64,000 nt of DNA from Phycicoccus sp. Root101 (GCF_001426245.1 NZ_LMCM01000007.1:372001-436000); one strand, 5' to 3'; shown: positions 32,661 to 42,194, numbered from the stretch's first letter. Translations and numbers: made by a program. The notes: a model not told the origin generated them from the sequence alone.

Positions 32661-35600
32661 ATGAGAGTGGGTGTCCTCGGCACTGCCGAAGCTCGACTCG
32701 GTGACGTGCCCGTCGACCTCGGCACGCGCAAGCAGCGCGCCCTCGTCGCGGCCCTGGCCATGAACCACGGCCGGCCCGTCTCGGTCGACGCCCTCGTCGA
32801 CCTCCTGTGGCCCACGGGTGCACCACCGGGGGTGACCGGGACCCTGCAGGCGTATGTCGCGGGGCTGCGCCGCGCGCTCGAGCCGCAGCGGGCGGCGCGC
32901 GCACCGTCCACCGTGCTGGTGACGGTCGCTCCGGGGTACGCCCTGCGGGTGGGTGAGGACGACCTGGACGCCCGGCGCTTCGATCGGACGGTCAGCCGGG
33001 CGCACCGCCGACTGGGGCACGTCGAGCGGGTCCAGGACGGTCGGGGCCTGACCGCCGAGGAGCTGGCCGAGGTCGTCTCGGAGCTCGACACCGCCCTCGC
33101 GGAGTGGCGCGGCGAGCCCTACGTCGACCTCGAGGACGCCGCGTCCGCGGTCGCCGAGCGGGTCCGCCTGCAGGAGCTGCGCCTCGTCGCGCTGGAGGAC
33201 CGGGCCGTCGCGGCGCTCGAGCTCGGGCAGCACGGCACGGTCGCGGGCGAGCTCGAGTCCCTCACCACGGCGCACCCGCTCCGCGAGCGGCTGTGGGCGC
33301 TGCGCGCGCTCGCCCTGACGCGCGCCGGGCGGCAGGCCGAGGCCCTGGACACGTTGCGCGAGGTCAGGCAGGTGCTCGCCGACGAGCTGGGCCTCGAACC
33401 AGGGGCCGAGCTGCGGGACCTGCAGGCGGCAGTGCTGCGCCAGGACCCGGCCCTCGAGTGGCGCCCTCCGGCGGGCACCACACCCACCCCGTCGCACCCG
33501 GTGACGCCCACGCCCTCGCCGCAGCCGCAGCGCACGGGTGCCGGGGCGGGACGGTCGTCGGTGCGGATCGGCCCGATCGAGTCGGTCGTCCCGGCCCTGC
33601 CGTCCTGGCCGATGGTCGGTCGGGACGAGCAGCTGACGGCCGCGCTGGAACAGCTCGACCGGGCGGAGGCGGGCTCGGCCGTCTTCGTCGCCCTCGTCGG
33701 GGAGCCCGGGATCGGCAAGAGCCGACTGGCGGCGGAGCTCGCCTCCCGGGCCGGTGGGCGCGGCGCGGCCGTGCTGCTCGGGCGCTGCTCCCAGGACGAC
33801 GGCGCCCCTCCGCTGTGGCCGTGGCAGCAGGTGCTCAGGGGGCTGGGGCGCGACCTGCCCGAGCTGCCCGACGACGGGAGTGCGCCGTTCGCGGTGTGGC
33901 AGGAGATCGTCGACGAGGTGGTCGACGTCGCCAGGAGCCGTGCCGTCGTCGTCATCCTCGACGACCTCCACTGGGCGGACGTCGCTTCCCTGCGGGTGCT
34001 GAGGCTGCTCGTCGAGAGCGCGGACGACACCCGGCTGCTCGTGCTGGGCACCTGGCGCAACCGTCCCGAACCCACCGGTGCGCTCGCGGACGTCGCCGAG
34101 GCGCTGGCCCGGCGGCACGCCCTGCGCGTCGACCTGCACGGCCTCACGGCGCGGGAGGCGACCCGCGTCGTCGAGACGGTGGCCGGCGCGGTCCCGACGT
34201 CGGCGCAGGCGCAGGAGCTGGTGGAACGGACCGACGGCAACCCGTTCTTCCTCGTGGAGTACGCCCGGCTGGCCAGGGAGGGCGACGGGCTGGGCGGCCT
34301 CGAGCGGGAGGCGCACCCGCCGGCCGCGGTCCACGACGTGCTGGTGCGGCGCCTGCAGCGGCTGCCCGAGGACTCGCTCACCGCCCTGCGGTGGGCGGCG
34401 GTCCTGGGCCGCCAGTTCGACCTCTCGACGTTGTCGACCGTCTCGGGCCTCGAGGAGGACGACCTGCTCGACCGGCTCGACCCTGCCCTGGACTCCGGTC
34501 TGCTGCGCGAGGACGGGATCGAGCAGTACCTCTTCGGGCACGCCCTGGTCCGCGACACCATCTACGGCTCCCTGTCGGCCACCCGCCGGGCGCGGGCCCA
34601 CGCCAAGGTGGCGTCGACCCTGCAGGGGAGGTCGGGCCGCGAGACCGAGCTGGCCAGGCACTGGCTCGCAGCCGGACCCTCGTATGCCGCGCGCGCCTGG
34701 CTCGCGGCGGTGTCCGCCGCCGCGGTGGCGCGGCGGCTGCACGCCTACGACGAAGCCGCCCAGCTCCTCGTCTCGGCACTCGACACCCTTCCCAGCGATC
34801 CCGACAGCACGGCGCACGAACGCTTCGACGTGCTGTGCGACCTCGCCGACGCCCGGCGTTGGGCTGGGGACTGGTCGGGACTCGTCGAGGTGGCGCAGGA
34901 GGCCATCGCCGTGGCCGAGGGCATCGGCGACGTCGAGCTGCTCGCGCGCGCGGCCACCATGACGGCGGTCGGGGCGCTGTGGCAGTCGGGCCCGCACGGC
35001 ACGGTCAACGAGACGGTGGTGACGGCCCTGCGCCACGCGCTCGCGGCCCTGCCCGAGGTGGACGGGCCCCTGCGCTGCCGGGTCATGCTCAGCCTGGCCC
35101 TCGAGATCTACTACGGCACCGGTCACGACGAGCGTTCCGCGTTGGTGGACGAAGGGCTGGCCATGGCCGACCGCCTCGGCGACCCCAGGCTGAGCCTGGA
35201 CGCCTACCAGCTGGCCTTCGTGGCGTTGTGGTGCTCGCGCACGGCGCCCCAGCGGCTGCGGTGGGTGAGCGAGGCGATGCGGCTGGCGCACCGGCTGGGG
35301 GACGAGCGCGCCTATGTGGTCACGACGACGTTGCGCGCAGTGGTGTCCGGGGAGCTCGGGCTGCCCACCGAGATGTGGGAGCACGCCGCCGTGGCCCGGG
35401 ACGCTGCCGACCGGCAACGACTCCCCTACGGGATCATCGTCCTCGACAGCATGGAGCTCCCCTGGCTCGCCATGGCGGGACGGTTCGGGGAGTGCGAGGA
35501 GCGGATGGCGAACATCCGGCTGCTCGACCAGCGGATGTCCCTGCACCAGACCGACGACGCGACCCTCGGTGCGCTCATGGCCCTGCGGCTGTGGCAGGGG

Positions 35601-36053
35601 CGTGCCGGCGAGATGGCCGAGATCCTGCGCGACGCCCAGGAGGGCAGTGGCCTCCCCCTGGCGGCCGTGGTCGTCATGTTCATGCTGCGCGGGGGACGCG
35701 AGGACCTCGCCCGGGAGTATGCCGCGACCCATCCGATCGACCTGGACCACGACGACTGGTTCTCCATGCTCACGTGGTGCTGTGCTGCCGAGGTCGCGCT
35801 GCAGCTCGGCGACCGTGACCTGGCGGCGCGTTCGTACGCGCTGCTGGCGCCCTACGAGGGGTACTCGTGCTGTGCCGGGTCGGGCCTGGCGCTCGGACCG
35901 GTCGACGGCTACCTGGCCCAGGCCGCCGCCGCCGGCGGTGAGCTGGAGGTCGCCCGGCGGCACGCCGACCGGGCCGTGGCGCTCTGCGAGGACTGGCAGG
36001 TCCCGCTGGCGGCGCAGTGGCTGCGCGACCAGCGGGACCGGTTCGGGTTCTGA
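32661..36053 (+). CDS. SARP-family regulator with BTAD, AAA ATPase and long helical C-terminus
   Basis: 1130 residues from ATG at 32661. OmpR-like winged helix (1-90: GTRKQRALVAALAM, DALVDLLWP), bacterial transcriptional activation domain (about 100-255: RLQELRLVALEDR, ELGLEPGAELRDLQ), a Pro/Thr linker (265-310), then a STAND-type ATPase with Walker A GEPGIGKSR (near 350) and Walker B VVILDDLHWAD (near 430). The remaining 500 residues are helical repeats that probably sense a ligand or partner. Large SARPs activate nearby genes by binding direct repeats. The likely targets are the flanking oxidoreductase and the MMPL-hemerythrin operon. Confidence 0.94.
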   Translation: MRVGVLGTAEARLGDVPVDLGTRKQRALVAALAMNHGRPVSVDALVDLLWPTGAPPGVTGTLQAYVAGLRRALEPQRAARAPSTVLVTVAPGYALRVGEDDLDARRFDRTVSRAHRRLGHVERVQDGRGLTAEELAEVVSELDTALAEWRGEPYVDLEDAASAVAERVRLQELRLVALEDRAVAALELGQHGTVAGELESLTTAHPLRERLWALRALALTRAGRQAEALDTLREVRQVLADELGLEPGAELRDLQAAVLRQDPALEWRPPAGTTPTPSHPVTPTPSPQPQRTGAGAGRSSVRIGPIESVVPALPSWPMVGRDEQLTAALEQLDRAEAGSAVFVALVGEPGIGKSRLAAELASRAGGRGAAVLLGRCSQDDGAPPLWPWQQVLRGLGRDLPELPDDGSAPFAVWQEIVDEVVDVARSRAVVVILDDLHWADVASLRVLRLLVESADDTRLLVLGTWRNRPEPTGALADVAEALARRHALRVDLHGLTAREATRVVETVAGAVPTSAQAQELVERTDGNPFFLVEYARLAREGDGLGGLEREAHPPAAVHDVLVRRLQRLPEDSLTALRWAAVLGRQFDLSTLSTVSGLEEDDLLDRLDPALDSGLLREDGIEQYLFGHALVRDTIYGSLSATRRARAHAKVASTLQGRSGRETELARHWLAAGPSYAARAWLAAVSAAAVARRLHAYDEAAQLLVSALDTLPSDPDSTAHERFDVLCDLADARRWAGDWSGLVEVAQEAIAVAEGIGDVELLARAATMTAVGALWQSGPHGTVNETVVTALRHALAALPEVDGPLRCRVMLSLALEIYYGTGHDERSALVDEGLAMADRLGDPRLSLDAYQLAFVALWCSRTAPQRLRWVSEAMRLAHRLGDERAYVVTTTLRAVVSGELGLPTEMWEHAAVARDAADRQRLPYGIIVLDSMELPWLAMAGRFGECEERMANIRLLDQRMSLHQTDDATLGALMALRLWQGRAGEMAEILRDAQEGSGLPLAAVVVMFMLRGGREDLAREYAATHPIDLDHDDWFSMLTWCCAAEVALQLGDRDLAARSYALLAPYEGYSCCAGSGLALGPVDGYLAQAAAAGGELEVARRHADRAVALCEDWQVPLAAQWLRDQRDRFGF

Positions 36054-36068
36054 GGCGGTACGCCCCGG

Positions 36069-36884
36069 CTAGGCCTGGTCGAGGTAGGCGAAGGCCGCCC
36101 GCTCGCGCTGCTCGAAGGACCGCCGGGTCACGAGCCACATCAGGTGGTGCGGACGACCGGTGGTCGCGAAGACGCTGCGGCGCAGCGGCGCCGGGACCCG
36201 GTGCATCGCCCAGGGCACCAAAGCCAGCACCTCCGCGGTCCGCAGCCCTGACCTGAAGTGGGTCTCCTCGAGGTCGTGCCACTCCTGAGCCGTCATCACC
36301 TGCTGGATGATCGCGATGGCCTCGGTCTCCTCGTGCTCGAGGTGGCGGCCGAGGCTGCTCTTGGCGGCGGTCAGCCGGATGGCCAGGCCCGCTCGCGCGT
36401 CGTCGTCCGCCTGGCTGGCGAGTCGGGCGAACCCGGCAGAGCAGGCCGAGAGGATCGGGTCGATCTCCGCGTGCTCGTCCTCCATCGCCTGCAGGGTGGC
36501 GCGTCCCACCTCGTCCGTGCGCTCGAGGAGCAGCGGCCAGAGGCCGGTGTCCTCGCCCGTGTGGTGGTGGTGCAGCGCCGCGGCGAAGAGCTCCCACCGC
36601 GCGGCGAGGGCTCGCCACGTGGTGCGCGCCTGGGCCGGCGTCGCGGCGGCCGCCGCGGCGAAGGCCGCGAGGTCGCGCCGGAAGGCGTGGTGCATCACGT
36701 ACATCATCGTCATGTCGACCGGTCCCGGGTGGGCGGCGGTCTGCCCGGGGAACCGGAGCTGCTCCGGCCAGGCGGGCAGGGCCGGGGCCCGGGACGGTGT
36801 CCGGGTCGGCACCGTGGTGGTCACGGTGGTGGGCATGGGCATGGGCATGGGCGTCGGCGTGGGCGTGGTGCTGGTGGTGGTCAT
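36069..36884 (-). CDS. Hemerythrin HHE-domain protein
   Basis: 271 residues. After a Thr/Pro/Met-rich N-terminus (1-35), the domain carries iron-ligand motifs MHHAFRRD, HHHHTGEDTGLWP, EDEHAEIDP and RHLEHEETEAI, matching the H...HxxxE...HxxxH four-helix hemerythrin pattern. Diiron hemerythrin proteins bind oxygen or NO, or act in redox sensing. The start is 11 bases after the MMPL stop, so the two form an operon driven by the triple-repeat promoter upstream of MMPL. Confidence 0.93.
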   Translation of the reverse strand: MTTTSTTPTPTPMPMPMPTTVTTTVPTRTPSRAPALPAWPEQLRFPGQTAAHPGPVDMTMMYVMHHAFRRDLAAFAAAAAATPAQARTTWRALAARWELFAAALHHHHTGEDTGLWPLLLERTDEVGRATLQAMEDEHAEIDPILSACSAGFARLASQADDDARAGLAIRLTAAKSSLGRHLEHEETEAIAIIQQVMTAQEWHDLEETHFRSGLRTAEVLALVPWAMHRVPAPLRRSVFATTGRPHHLMWLVTRRSFEQRERAAFAYLDQA

Positions 36885-36895
36885 CGTCGTTCCTC

Positions 36896-39205
36896 TCAGA
36901 GGGCGCCGACGGGCTGGCGCTCGCCGTCGCGGGACTGGTCGTGGGTGGGGTCGTCGGAGTCGTCGGAGCCGTCGTGGTCCCCGAGGTCATCGACGGTGCT
37001 GAGGACGCCAGCGGGCTGCGCGAGGCCGCCGAGGTCGTCGAGCTCGACCTCGGCACGGACCGTGGGCAGCACCCGGTCCAGCCAGCCCGGGACCCACCAG
37101 TTGCGCTCGCCGAGCAGCGACATCGTCGCCGGCACGAGCACCATGCGGATGACCGTGGCGTCGAGCAGGATCGCTGCGGCCATGCCGACGCCGAGCATCT
37201 TGACGACGGCGTCCACCTCCGTGGCGAAGCCCAGGAAGACGGCGACCATGATGGCGGCGGCGCTGGAGATGACCCGGCCGGTGGCGGAGAGGCCGCGAAC
37301 CACCGACCCGTGGGCGTCGCCAGTGCGCAGCCAGTCCTCGCGGACCTGCGAGAGCAGGAAGACCTCGTAGTCCATCGAGAGCCCGAACAAGATCGCGAAC
37401 ATCAGGATCGGGACCCAGCTCGACACCGCCATCGGGTGGTCGAGCCCGAGGACCGAGGCGCCCCAGCCCCACTGGAAGACGGCGGTGAGGACGCCGTAGG
37501 CGGCGCCGATGCTCAGCAGGTTCATGACGGCGGCCTTGAGCGGCACCACGACCGACCGGAACACCATGGCCAGGAGCAGCACGGAGACCGAGACCACGAA
37601 GGCGATGACGAGCCACAGCCGGTCCGCGAGCATGCCTGCGATGTCGGAGAAGAAGGCGGTGGTGCCCGTGAGCTCCACCCCGTCGGGCAGCTGGGCGCGC
37701 AGGCCGTCCACGAGCGCACTGGTCCGGTGGTCGGTGGGGCCGAAGGCGGGCACGGCGTCGAACACCGCGACGGCTCCGTCCGGGGACACCGTCGGCTGCG
37801 TCACCGCGCTGATGTCCGGGTCGTGCTCCAGCGTGCTCCTGACGGCGGCCAGCCGGGGACCGTCGACCACCGAGCGGTCGACGACGAACGTCAGCGGCCC
37901 GTTGGCCCCGGCGCCGTACTCCGCGGCGACCAGGTCGTAGGCGCGTCGCGTGGTCAGGTCGGTCGCGCCGCTGCTGGCGTCCTGCGGCCAGGTGCGCATG
38001 TCCATCGCGGGGATGGCGAGCGTGAGCATGAGCACGGCGGCCGCCGCGGCCCACGGCAGGGGGTTGCGCCCGACGCGGGCGGCCCAGCGGGCCGTCAGCG
38101 GGGTCCGCGAGGTCGCGGTGGGAAGGGCGGCGGAGACCGTGGCGCGGTAGGCGTTCGACGTGCGGGCCCGCTCGCTCGCACGCACCCGGCTCGGACGCAC
38201 GCGACCCGGGCGCACCCGGCGCGGCAGCAGCCGCAGGCCGGCGAACCGGGCGAGCACCGGGACCAGCGTCAGCGACGCCGCGGCGACCGCGACGACGGCG
38301 ATCGCCGTGGCGAACCCGAAGGAGCTGTAGACCGGCAGGCCGGCCAGGCGCAGGCCCATCAGCGAGACGAGCACGGTGCTGGCGGCGAAGACGATCGAGC
38401 GACCTGCAGTGGCGCAGGCGCGGCCCGCGGCCTCGGCGACCGGAAGTCCCTCGCGCAGGTACTCGACGTGACGGGTGACGAGCAGCAGGGCGTAGTCGAT
38501 GCCGACACCGAGGCCGACCATGGTGGCCACCATGGGGGCAGCGGTGCTGACGTCGGTCGCCGCGGCGAGCAGGGTAATGCCGGCGCTGCCGACCCCGAGC
38601 CCCACCAGCGCGGTGCCGATGGGCAGGCCGGCGCTGGTGACCGAGCCGAAGGCGAAGACGAGGATGACGAGCGCGGCGACGATGCCGATGAGCTCGCCGC
38701 GTCCCTCCATCGGGGCGACCGCGCTCTCCGGGAGCTCCCCGCCGAGCTCGACCTGCAGCCCGGCGGCCCGGGTGGCGGCAACGGCGGCGTCCAGCGGCTC
38801 GAGGTGGCCCATGAGGTCCGTGTCGGTGACCGGTGCGTCGTACCCCACGGTCACCAGGGCGGTGTCTCCGTCGTCGGAGAGGGCGGGTGGCGCGACGGTC
38901 ACGACGTGCGGCATCCGGCGGAGCCGGTCGGCGAGGGAGGTCAGGGCGGCGGGGTCGACCGCTGCGCCGGTCCGGTCGTGCACCACCACGCGGGCGGAGG
39001 TGTTGCCCGCGCCGGGCAGGTGCGCCCGGAGCTGTTCGATGCCCACCTGGGCCCGGGCCCCCGGGACGTTGTAGTCGTCGTGGGGGGTTCCGCCGAACGC
39101 GCCGGCGAGACCGGCGACGGTGCCGGCCACGACCAGCCAGGTGGCGATCGTGAGCCAGGGGTGGAGCGCGGCGCCTCGTCCGAGGCGGTGGAGCAAGCGA
39201 GACAT
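36896..39205 (-). CDS. MMPL-family RND transporter
   Basis: 769 residues. Two-lobe MMPL topology with about 11-12 helices: an N-terminal helix at 15-35, exported loop, helices near 175-330, second loop and helices near 530-720. Conserved TMVGLGVGIDYALLL and FGLSMDYEVFLLSQVRE are the proton-relay GxxxDY motifs. MMPL proteins export lipids or hydrophobic compounds. An acidic, low-complexity tail (about 720-769) is unusual. First gene of the operon with hemerythrin. Confidence 0.94.
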   Translation of the reverse strand: MSRLLHRLGRGAALHPWLTIATWLVVAGTVAGLAGAFGGTPHDDYNVPGARAQVGIEQLRAHLPGAGNTSARVVVHDRTGAAVDPAALTSLADRLRRMPHVVTVAPPALSDDGDTALVTVGYDAPVTDTDLMGHLEPLDAAVAATRAAGLQVELGGELPESAVAPMEGRGELIGIVAALVILVFAFGSVTSAGLPIGTALVGLGVGSAGITLLAAATDVSTAAPMVATMVGLGVGIDYALLLVTRHVEYLREGLPVAEAAGRACATAGRSIVFAASTVLVSLMGLRLAGLPVYSSFGFATAIAVVAVAAASLTLVPVLARFAGLRLLPRRVRPGRVRPSRVRASERARTSNAYRATVSAALPTATSRTPLTARWAARVGRNPLPWAAAAAVLMLTLAIPAMDMRTWPQDASSGATDLTTRRAYDLVAAEYGAGANGPLTFVVDRSVVDGPRLAAVRSTLEHDPDISAVTQPTVSPDGAVAVFDAVPAFGPTDHRTSALVDGLRAQLPDGVELTGTTAFFSDIAGMLADRLWLVIAFVVSVSVLLLAMVFRSVVVPLKAAVMNLLSIGAAYGVLTAVFQWGWGASVLGLDHPMAVSSWVPILMFAILFGLSMDYEVFLLSQVREDWLRTGDAHGSVVRGLSATGRVISSAAAIMVAVFLGFATEVDAVVKMLGVGMAAAILLDATVIRMVLVPATMSLLGERNWWVPGWLDRVLPTVRAEVELDDLGGLAQPAGVLSTVDDLGDHDGSDDSDDPTHDQSRDGERQPVGAL

Positions 39206-39256
39206 GGTTCGTCCTTCGGTGTGCGGTGCTGGTTGCGGACCAGCGTGCGGCGAGGC

Positions 39257-39286
39257 ACTTGCACACCACTTGGGACGGACTTGGGG
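39257..39286 (-). promoter_or_regulatory. Triple 11-bp tandem repeat, candidate SARP operator (MMPL promoter)
   Basis: On the minus strand CCCCAAGT, TCCCAAGT and GTGCAAGT recur at exactly 11-bp spacing (ACTTG on plus at 39257, 39268, 39279), 51 bases before the MMPL ATG. GCCGCACGCTG follows 5 bases later (39251-39241). Repeat phase, spacing to the start codon and the downstream element match the FAD oxidoreductase promoter. Confidence 0.65.
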
Positions 39287-39298
39287 TCCCCGACCCGC

Positions 39299-40051
39299 CT
39301 ACGGCAGCCCGACGTCGACGAGCAGGGCTGAGTGGTCGGACGCCGGGGACGCGATGACGTGGGCACGGACCGGCGTGACCCCGCCGACCCAGACGTAGTC
39401 GATCCGTCGCGGCGGCGGCTCCGCGTCGAACGTGAACCCGTCTCCCTCGCCCACCAGCGCCCATGAGTCCTGGAGGAACCCGCCGAGGTGCTCGTGGGTC
39501 GCCGAGCCGGGGGTGGTGTTCAGGTCACCGAGCAGCACGGTCGGCCGGTCGTCGAGCACGGCCGTGATGGCCCGGGCCTGCACCAGGCGCTCGTCCTCGC
39601 GGTCCCACTGCAGGTGCGTGCCGAGCACCCGCAGCGCCACGCCCTCCACGACCACGGTCGCCTCGAGCAGGCCGCGCTGCTCGCTGCCCTCGAAGCAGGG
39701 CAGCAGGGTCGTCGACACGTCCACGAACGGCCGCGAGCTGAGCAGCGCCGTCCCGTACTGCGCCCGCTGCCCACCGGGGTGGGCCGGCTCGTCGTCGAGG
39801 CACGCGGCATACGCGAGGTGCATGCCGAGCCGCTGCGCGAGGTGACCCGGCTGGTCGGCGAACGCGCTCTGGGCGCGGCGGTGCCGGTCGACCTCCTGGA
39901 GGGCGACGAGCTCGGCGCCGCTGTCGGCGATGACCTCGGCGATCCGGTCGAGGTCGAGGACACCGTCGAGACCGACCCCGCTGTGGATGTTGTAGGTGAG
40001 GACGGGGAGCTGCACGGTCCCAGCCTGCCGCTCCAGCGGGGTGGGAGGCAT
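39299..40051 (-). CDS. Endonuclease/exonuclease/phosphatase family protein
   Basis: 250 residues. Metal-dependent phosphoesterase fold: YNIHSGVG, LVALQEVDRH (metal Glu), GTHLQWDRED, LLGDLNTTPGS (Asp/Asn) and SDHSALLVDVG (catalytic Asp-His). Could be a nuclease or lipid-head phosphodiesterase; no signal peptide is seen. ATG at 40051 overlaps the soxR stop by one base (TGATG), indicating coupled translation. An internal GTG 12 codons later is an alternative start. Confidence 0.9.
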   Translation of the reverse strand: MPPTPLERQAGTVQLPVLTYNIHSGVGLDGVLDLDRIAEVIADSGAELVALQEVDRHRRAQSAFADQPGHLAQRLGMHLAYAACLDDEPAHPGGQRAQYGTALLSSRPFVDVSTTLLPCFEGSEQRGLLEATVVVEGVALRVLGTHLQWDREDERLVQARAITAVLDDRPTVLLGDLNTTPGSATHEHLGGFLQDSWALVGEGDGFTFDAEPPPRRIDYVWVGGVTPVRAHVIASPASDHSALLVDVGLP

Positions 40052-40518
40052 CAGTGGGGCGGGCGGCGCAGCAGCGCCGGGAGGTATGCCGCGCCGGGTG
40101 CGTCGTCGGAGGCCGCCGCCTTGTCGGCGGGGTTGGAGATGCCGCACTGCTTCAGCGACAGGCAGCCGCAGCCGATGCAGGAGTCGAGCTTGTCGCGCAG
40201 CGCCTCGAGAGCCTCGAGCTGCTCGTCGAGCCGGGTGCGCCAGTGGCCGGAGATGCGGTGCCAGTCGGACTTGGTCGGGGTGCGGCCCTTGGGCAGGCCG
40301 GCCAGCTCGGTGCGGATCTCGTCCAGCGACAGCCCCACGTTGCTGGCCGCCCGGATGAAGGCGAGGCGCCGCAGCACGCTGCGGGCGTAGCGCCGCTGGC
40401 CACCCGAGGTGCGCGTCGCGTCGATGAGTCCCTGCTTCTCGTAGTACCGCAGGGCCGAGGCGGCGAACCCGCTGCGCTCGGCGACCTCGGACACCGTGAG
40501 GACGTCGGTCGGCTCCAC
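40051..40518 (-). CDS. soxR: Redox-sensitive MerR-family regulator SoxR
   Basis: 155 residues. MerR winged helix (VSEVAERSGFAASALRYYEKQGLI, RRYARSVLRRLAFIRAA), dimerisation helix, then the SoxR [2Fe-2S] signature CIGCGCLSLKQC (near 111-122) with four Cys. SoxR senses redox-cycling compounds or NO. GTG at 40518 is chosen by alignment with the family start. Divergent from an MFS pump, with a perfect dyad between them, so it likely controls the pump and itself. Co-translated with the phosphoesterase gene. Confidence 0.95.
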   Translation of the reverse strand: MEPTDVLTVSEVAERSGFAASALRYYEKQGLIDATRTSGGQRRYARSVLRRLAFIRAASNVGLSLDEIRTELAGLPKGRTPTKSDWHRISGHWRTRLDEQLEALEALRDKLDSCIGCGCLSLKQCGISNPADKAAASDDAPGAAYLPALLRRPPH

Positions 40519-40538
40519 GCCGCTCCCCTCTCCCGTAC

Positions 40539-40554
40539 TTGAAGTGGACTTCAA
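40539..40554. promoter_or_regulatory. Candidate SoxR operator
   Basis: TTGAAGT-GG-ACTTCAA is a perfect dyad (40539-40545 and 40548-40554) in the 103-base gap between soxR and the divergent MFS gene. MerR-type operators lie between -35 and -10 of the regulated promoter, and the half-site resembles known SoxR boxes (CTCAAG/CTTGAG type). Assignment rests on sequence symmetry and context. Confidence 0.75.
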
Positions 40555-40621
40555 CTGCAGTCTGGCTGGTGACTGGCCAACGGGGCAACCACGCCGGCGC
40601 ACTGCGGAATAGGGGCGCCCG

Positions 40622-42160
40622 GTGGCGGAGTTGTCCCTGTTCGTGACCCAGACGACGACGAAGAGCAGTGTCGGCCTGCGCAGCGAACGCGGCCCCGTGC
40701 TGCTCGCGGTGATGATGTGCACGGCGCTGGTGGCCATCGACGCCACGATCCTCGCCGCCGCGGTGCCCGCCGTCGTCAGCGACCTCGGTGGCTTCTCGCA
40801 GTTCCCGTGGCTGTTCTCGATCTACCTGCTGGCCCAGGCGGTGTCGGTCCCGATCTACGGCAAGCTCGCCGACAGCATCGGCCGCAAGCCCGTCATGCTC
40901 GTGGGCATCGGCCTGTTCCTGGCCGGCTCGATCCTGTGCGGGGTCGCGACGACGATGCCGCTGCTCATCGCGTTCCGCGTCGTCCAGGGCCTCGGCGCCG
41001 GTGCGGTCCTGCCGATGTCGGTGACGATCATCGGCGACATCTACTCCGTCGAGGAGCGGGCCCGCGTCCAGGGCTTCATCGCCGGGGTGTGGGGCATCGC
41101 CTCCATCGTCGGGCCGACGCTCGGTGGCGTGTTCTCCGAGTACGTCTCGTGGCGCTGGATCTTCTTCGTCAACCTGCCGATCGGCGCGGTCGCCACGGTG
41201 CTGCTGCTGCGCGGGTTCCACGAGAACATCGAGCGGGTCCGCCACTCCATCGACTGGGCCGGCGCGATCCTGCTGACGACCGGGGTGTCGCTGCTCATCC
41301 TCGCCCTGCTCGAAGGTGGCCGGTCGTGGGGCTGGCTGTCCCCGGGCGGTGTGGCGATCGTCGTCGCCGCCGTGGCGCTGCTCGTGGCGTTCGTGGTCGT
41401 CGAGCGCCGGGCCGCCGAACCCATCCTGCCGCTGTGGGTCTTCACCCGGCGCGTGCTCATCGGCGCCAACCTCGCCTCGCTGGCGATCGGTGCCGTCCTC
41501 ATCGGTCTGACCTCCTACATCCCGACCTTCGCCCAGGGCGTTCTCGGGTTCGGCGCGCTGCTCTCGGGCCTGGCCCTCGGCGCGATGACCATCGGCTGGC
41601 CGATCGCCGCCGCCAGCGCCGGGAAGATCTACATGCGGTTCGGGTTCCGCAACACCTCGATCCTCGGGGTCGCGTTCGTCGTGGTCGGCAGCGCGTTGCT
41701 GCTGCTCGTCGACGAGGGCACCAGCCTCTGGACGATCGCGGGGTTCACCTTCATCGTCGGGGTCGGTCTCGGCTACGCCTCCGTGCCCACCCTCGTCGCC
41801 GTGCAGTCCTCGGTCGACTGGGACCGCCGTGGTGTCGTCACGGCGACCAACCTGTTCGCCCGCTCGCTCGGCAGCGCCGTCGGTGTCGCCGTCTTCGGGG
41901 CGATCGCCAACGCGAAGCTGGCCCAAGACTTCCGGACCCCTCCCGCGGGTGCGACGGGCAAGCTGCCGAAGACCGCGGACGACGCGGCCGTGGTGCTGGG
42001 CAACCAGTCCGGAGGGACGGAGGTCGTGCGAGAGTTCGTCCGCGCCTCCCTGACCGGTGCGACCCACCAGGTGTTCATCGCGGTCGTCGTGCTGGCCGTC
42101 GCGATGATCGTGGCGGTCCTCGTCATGCCGCGTCGGTCCCAGCCCCTCGTCTTCGACTGA
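40622..42160 (+). CDS. DHA2-type MFS drug efflux transporter
   Basis: 512 residues with about 14 hydrophobic segments, EmrB/QacA length. Motif A GKLADSIGRKPVML between helices 2 and 3, and motif C-like GPTLGGVFSEYVSWRW. GTG at 40622 is used. Antiporter exporting hydrophobic or cationic drugs. Divergent from soxR over the dyad, consistent with induction by redox-active antibiotics or dyes. Confidence 0.93.
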   Translation: MAELSLFVTQTTTKSSVGLRSERGPVLLAVMMCTALVAIDATILAAAVPAVVSDLGGFSQFPWLFSIYLLAQAVSVPIYGKLADSIGRKPVMLVGIGLFLAGSILCGVATTMPLLIAFRVVQGLGAGAVLPMSVTIIGDIYSVEERARVQGFIAGVWGIASIVGPTLGGVFSEYVSWRWIFFVNLPIGAVATVLLLRGFHENIERVRHSIDWAGAILLTTGVSLLILALLEGGRSWGWLSPGGVAIVVAAVALLVAFVVVERRAAEPILPLWVFTRRVLIGANLASLAIGAVLIGLTSYIPTFAQGVLGFGALLSGLALGAMTIGWPIAAASAGKIYMRFGFRNTSILGVAFVVVGSALLLLVDEGTSLWTIAGFTFIVGVGLGYASVPTLVAVQSSVDWDRRGVVTATNLFARSLGSAVGVAVFGAIANAKLAQDFRTPPAGATGKLPKTADDAAVVLGNQSGGTEVVREFVRASLTGATHQVFIAVVVLAVAMIVAVLVMPRRSQPLVFD

Positions 42161-42194
42161 CCGTCCCACCGCCGCCCGACCTACGATCGGACGC

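Noticed and set aside
31176-35963. Very long minus-strand open frame (about 1600 codons) opposite the FAD oxidoreductase and SARP genes
   Set aside because: High-GC DNA leaves the antisense frame open. Its product is Arg/Gly/Pro/Gln-rich without domains, while the plus-strand genes have clear motifs.
40536-40560. ACTTG and ACTTC 11 bases apart before soxR as SARP repeats
   Set aside because: The spacing is a by-product of the TTGAAGT/ACTTCAA dyad, and soxR context explains it.
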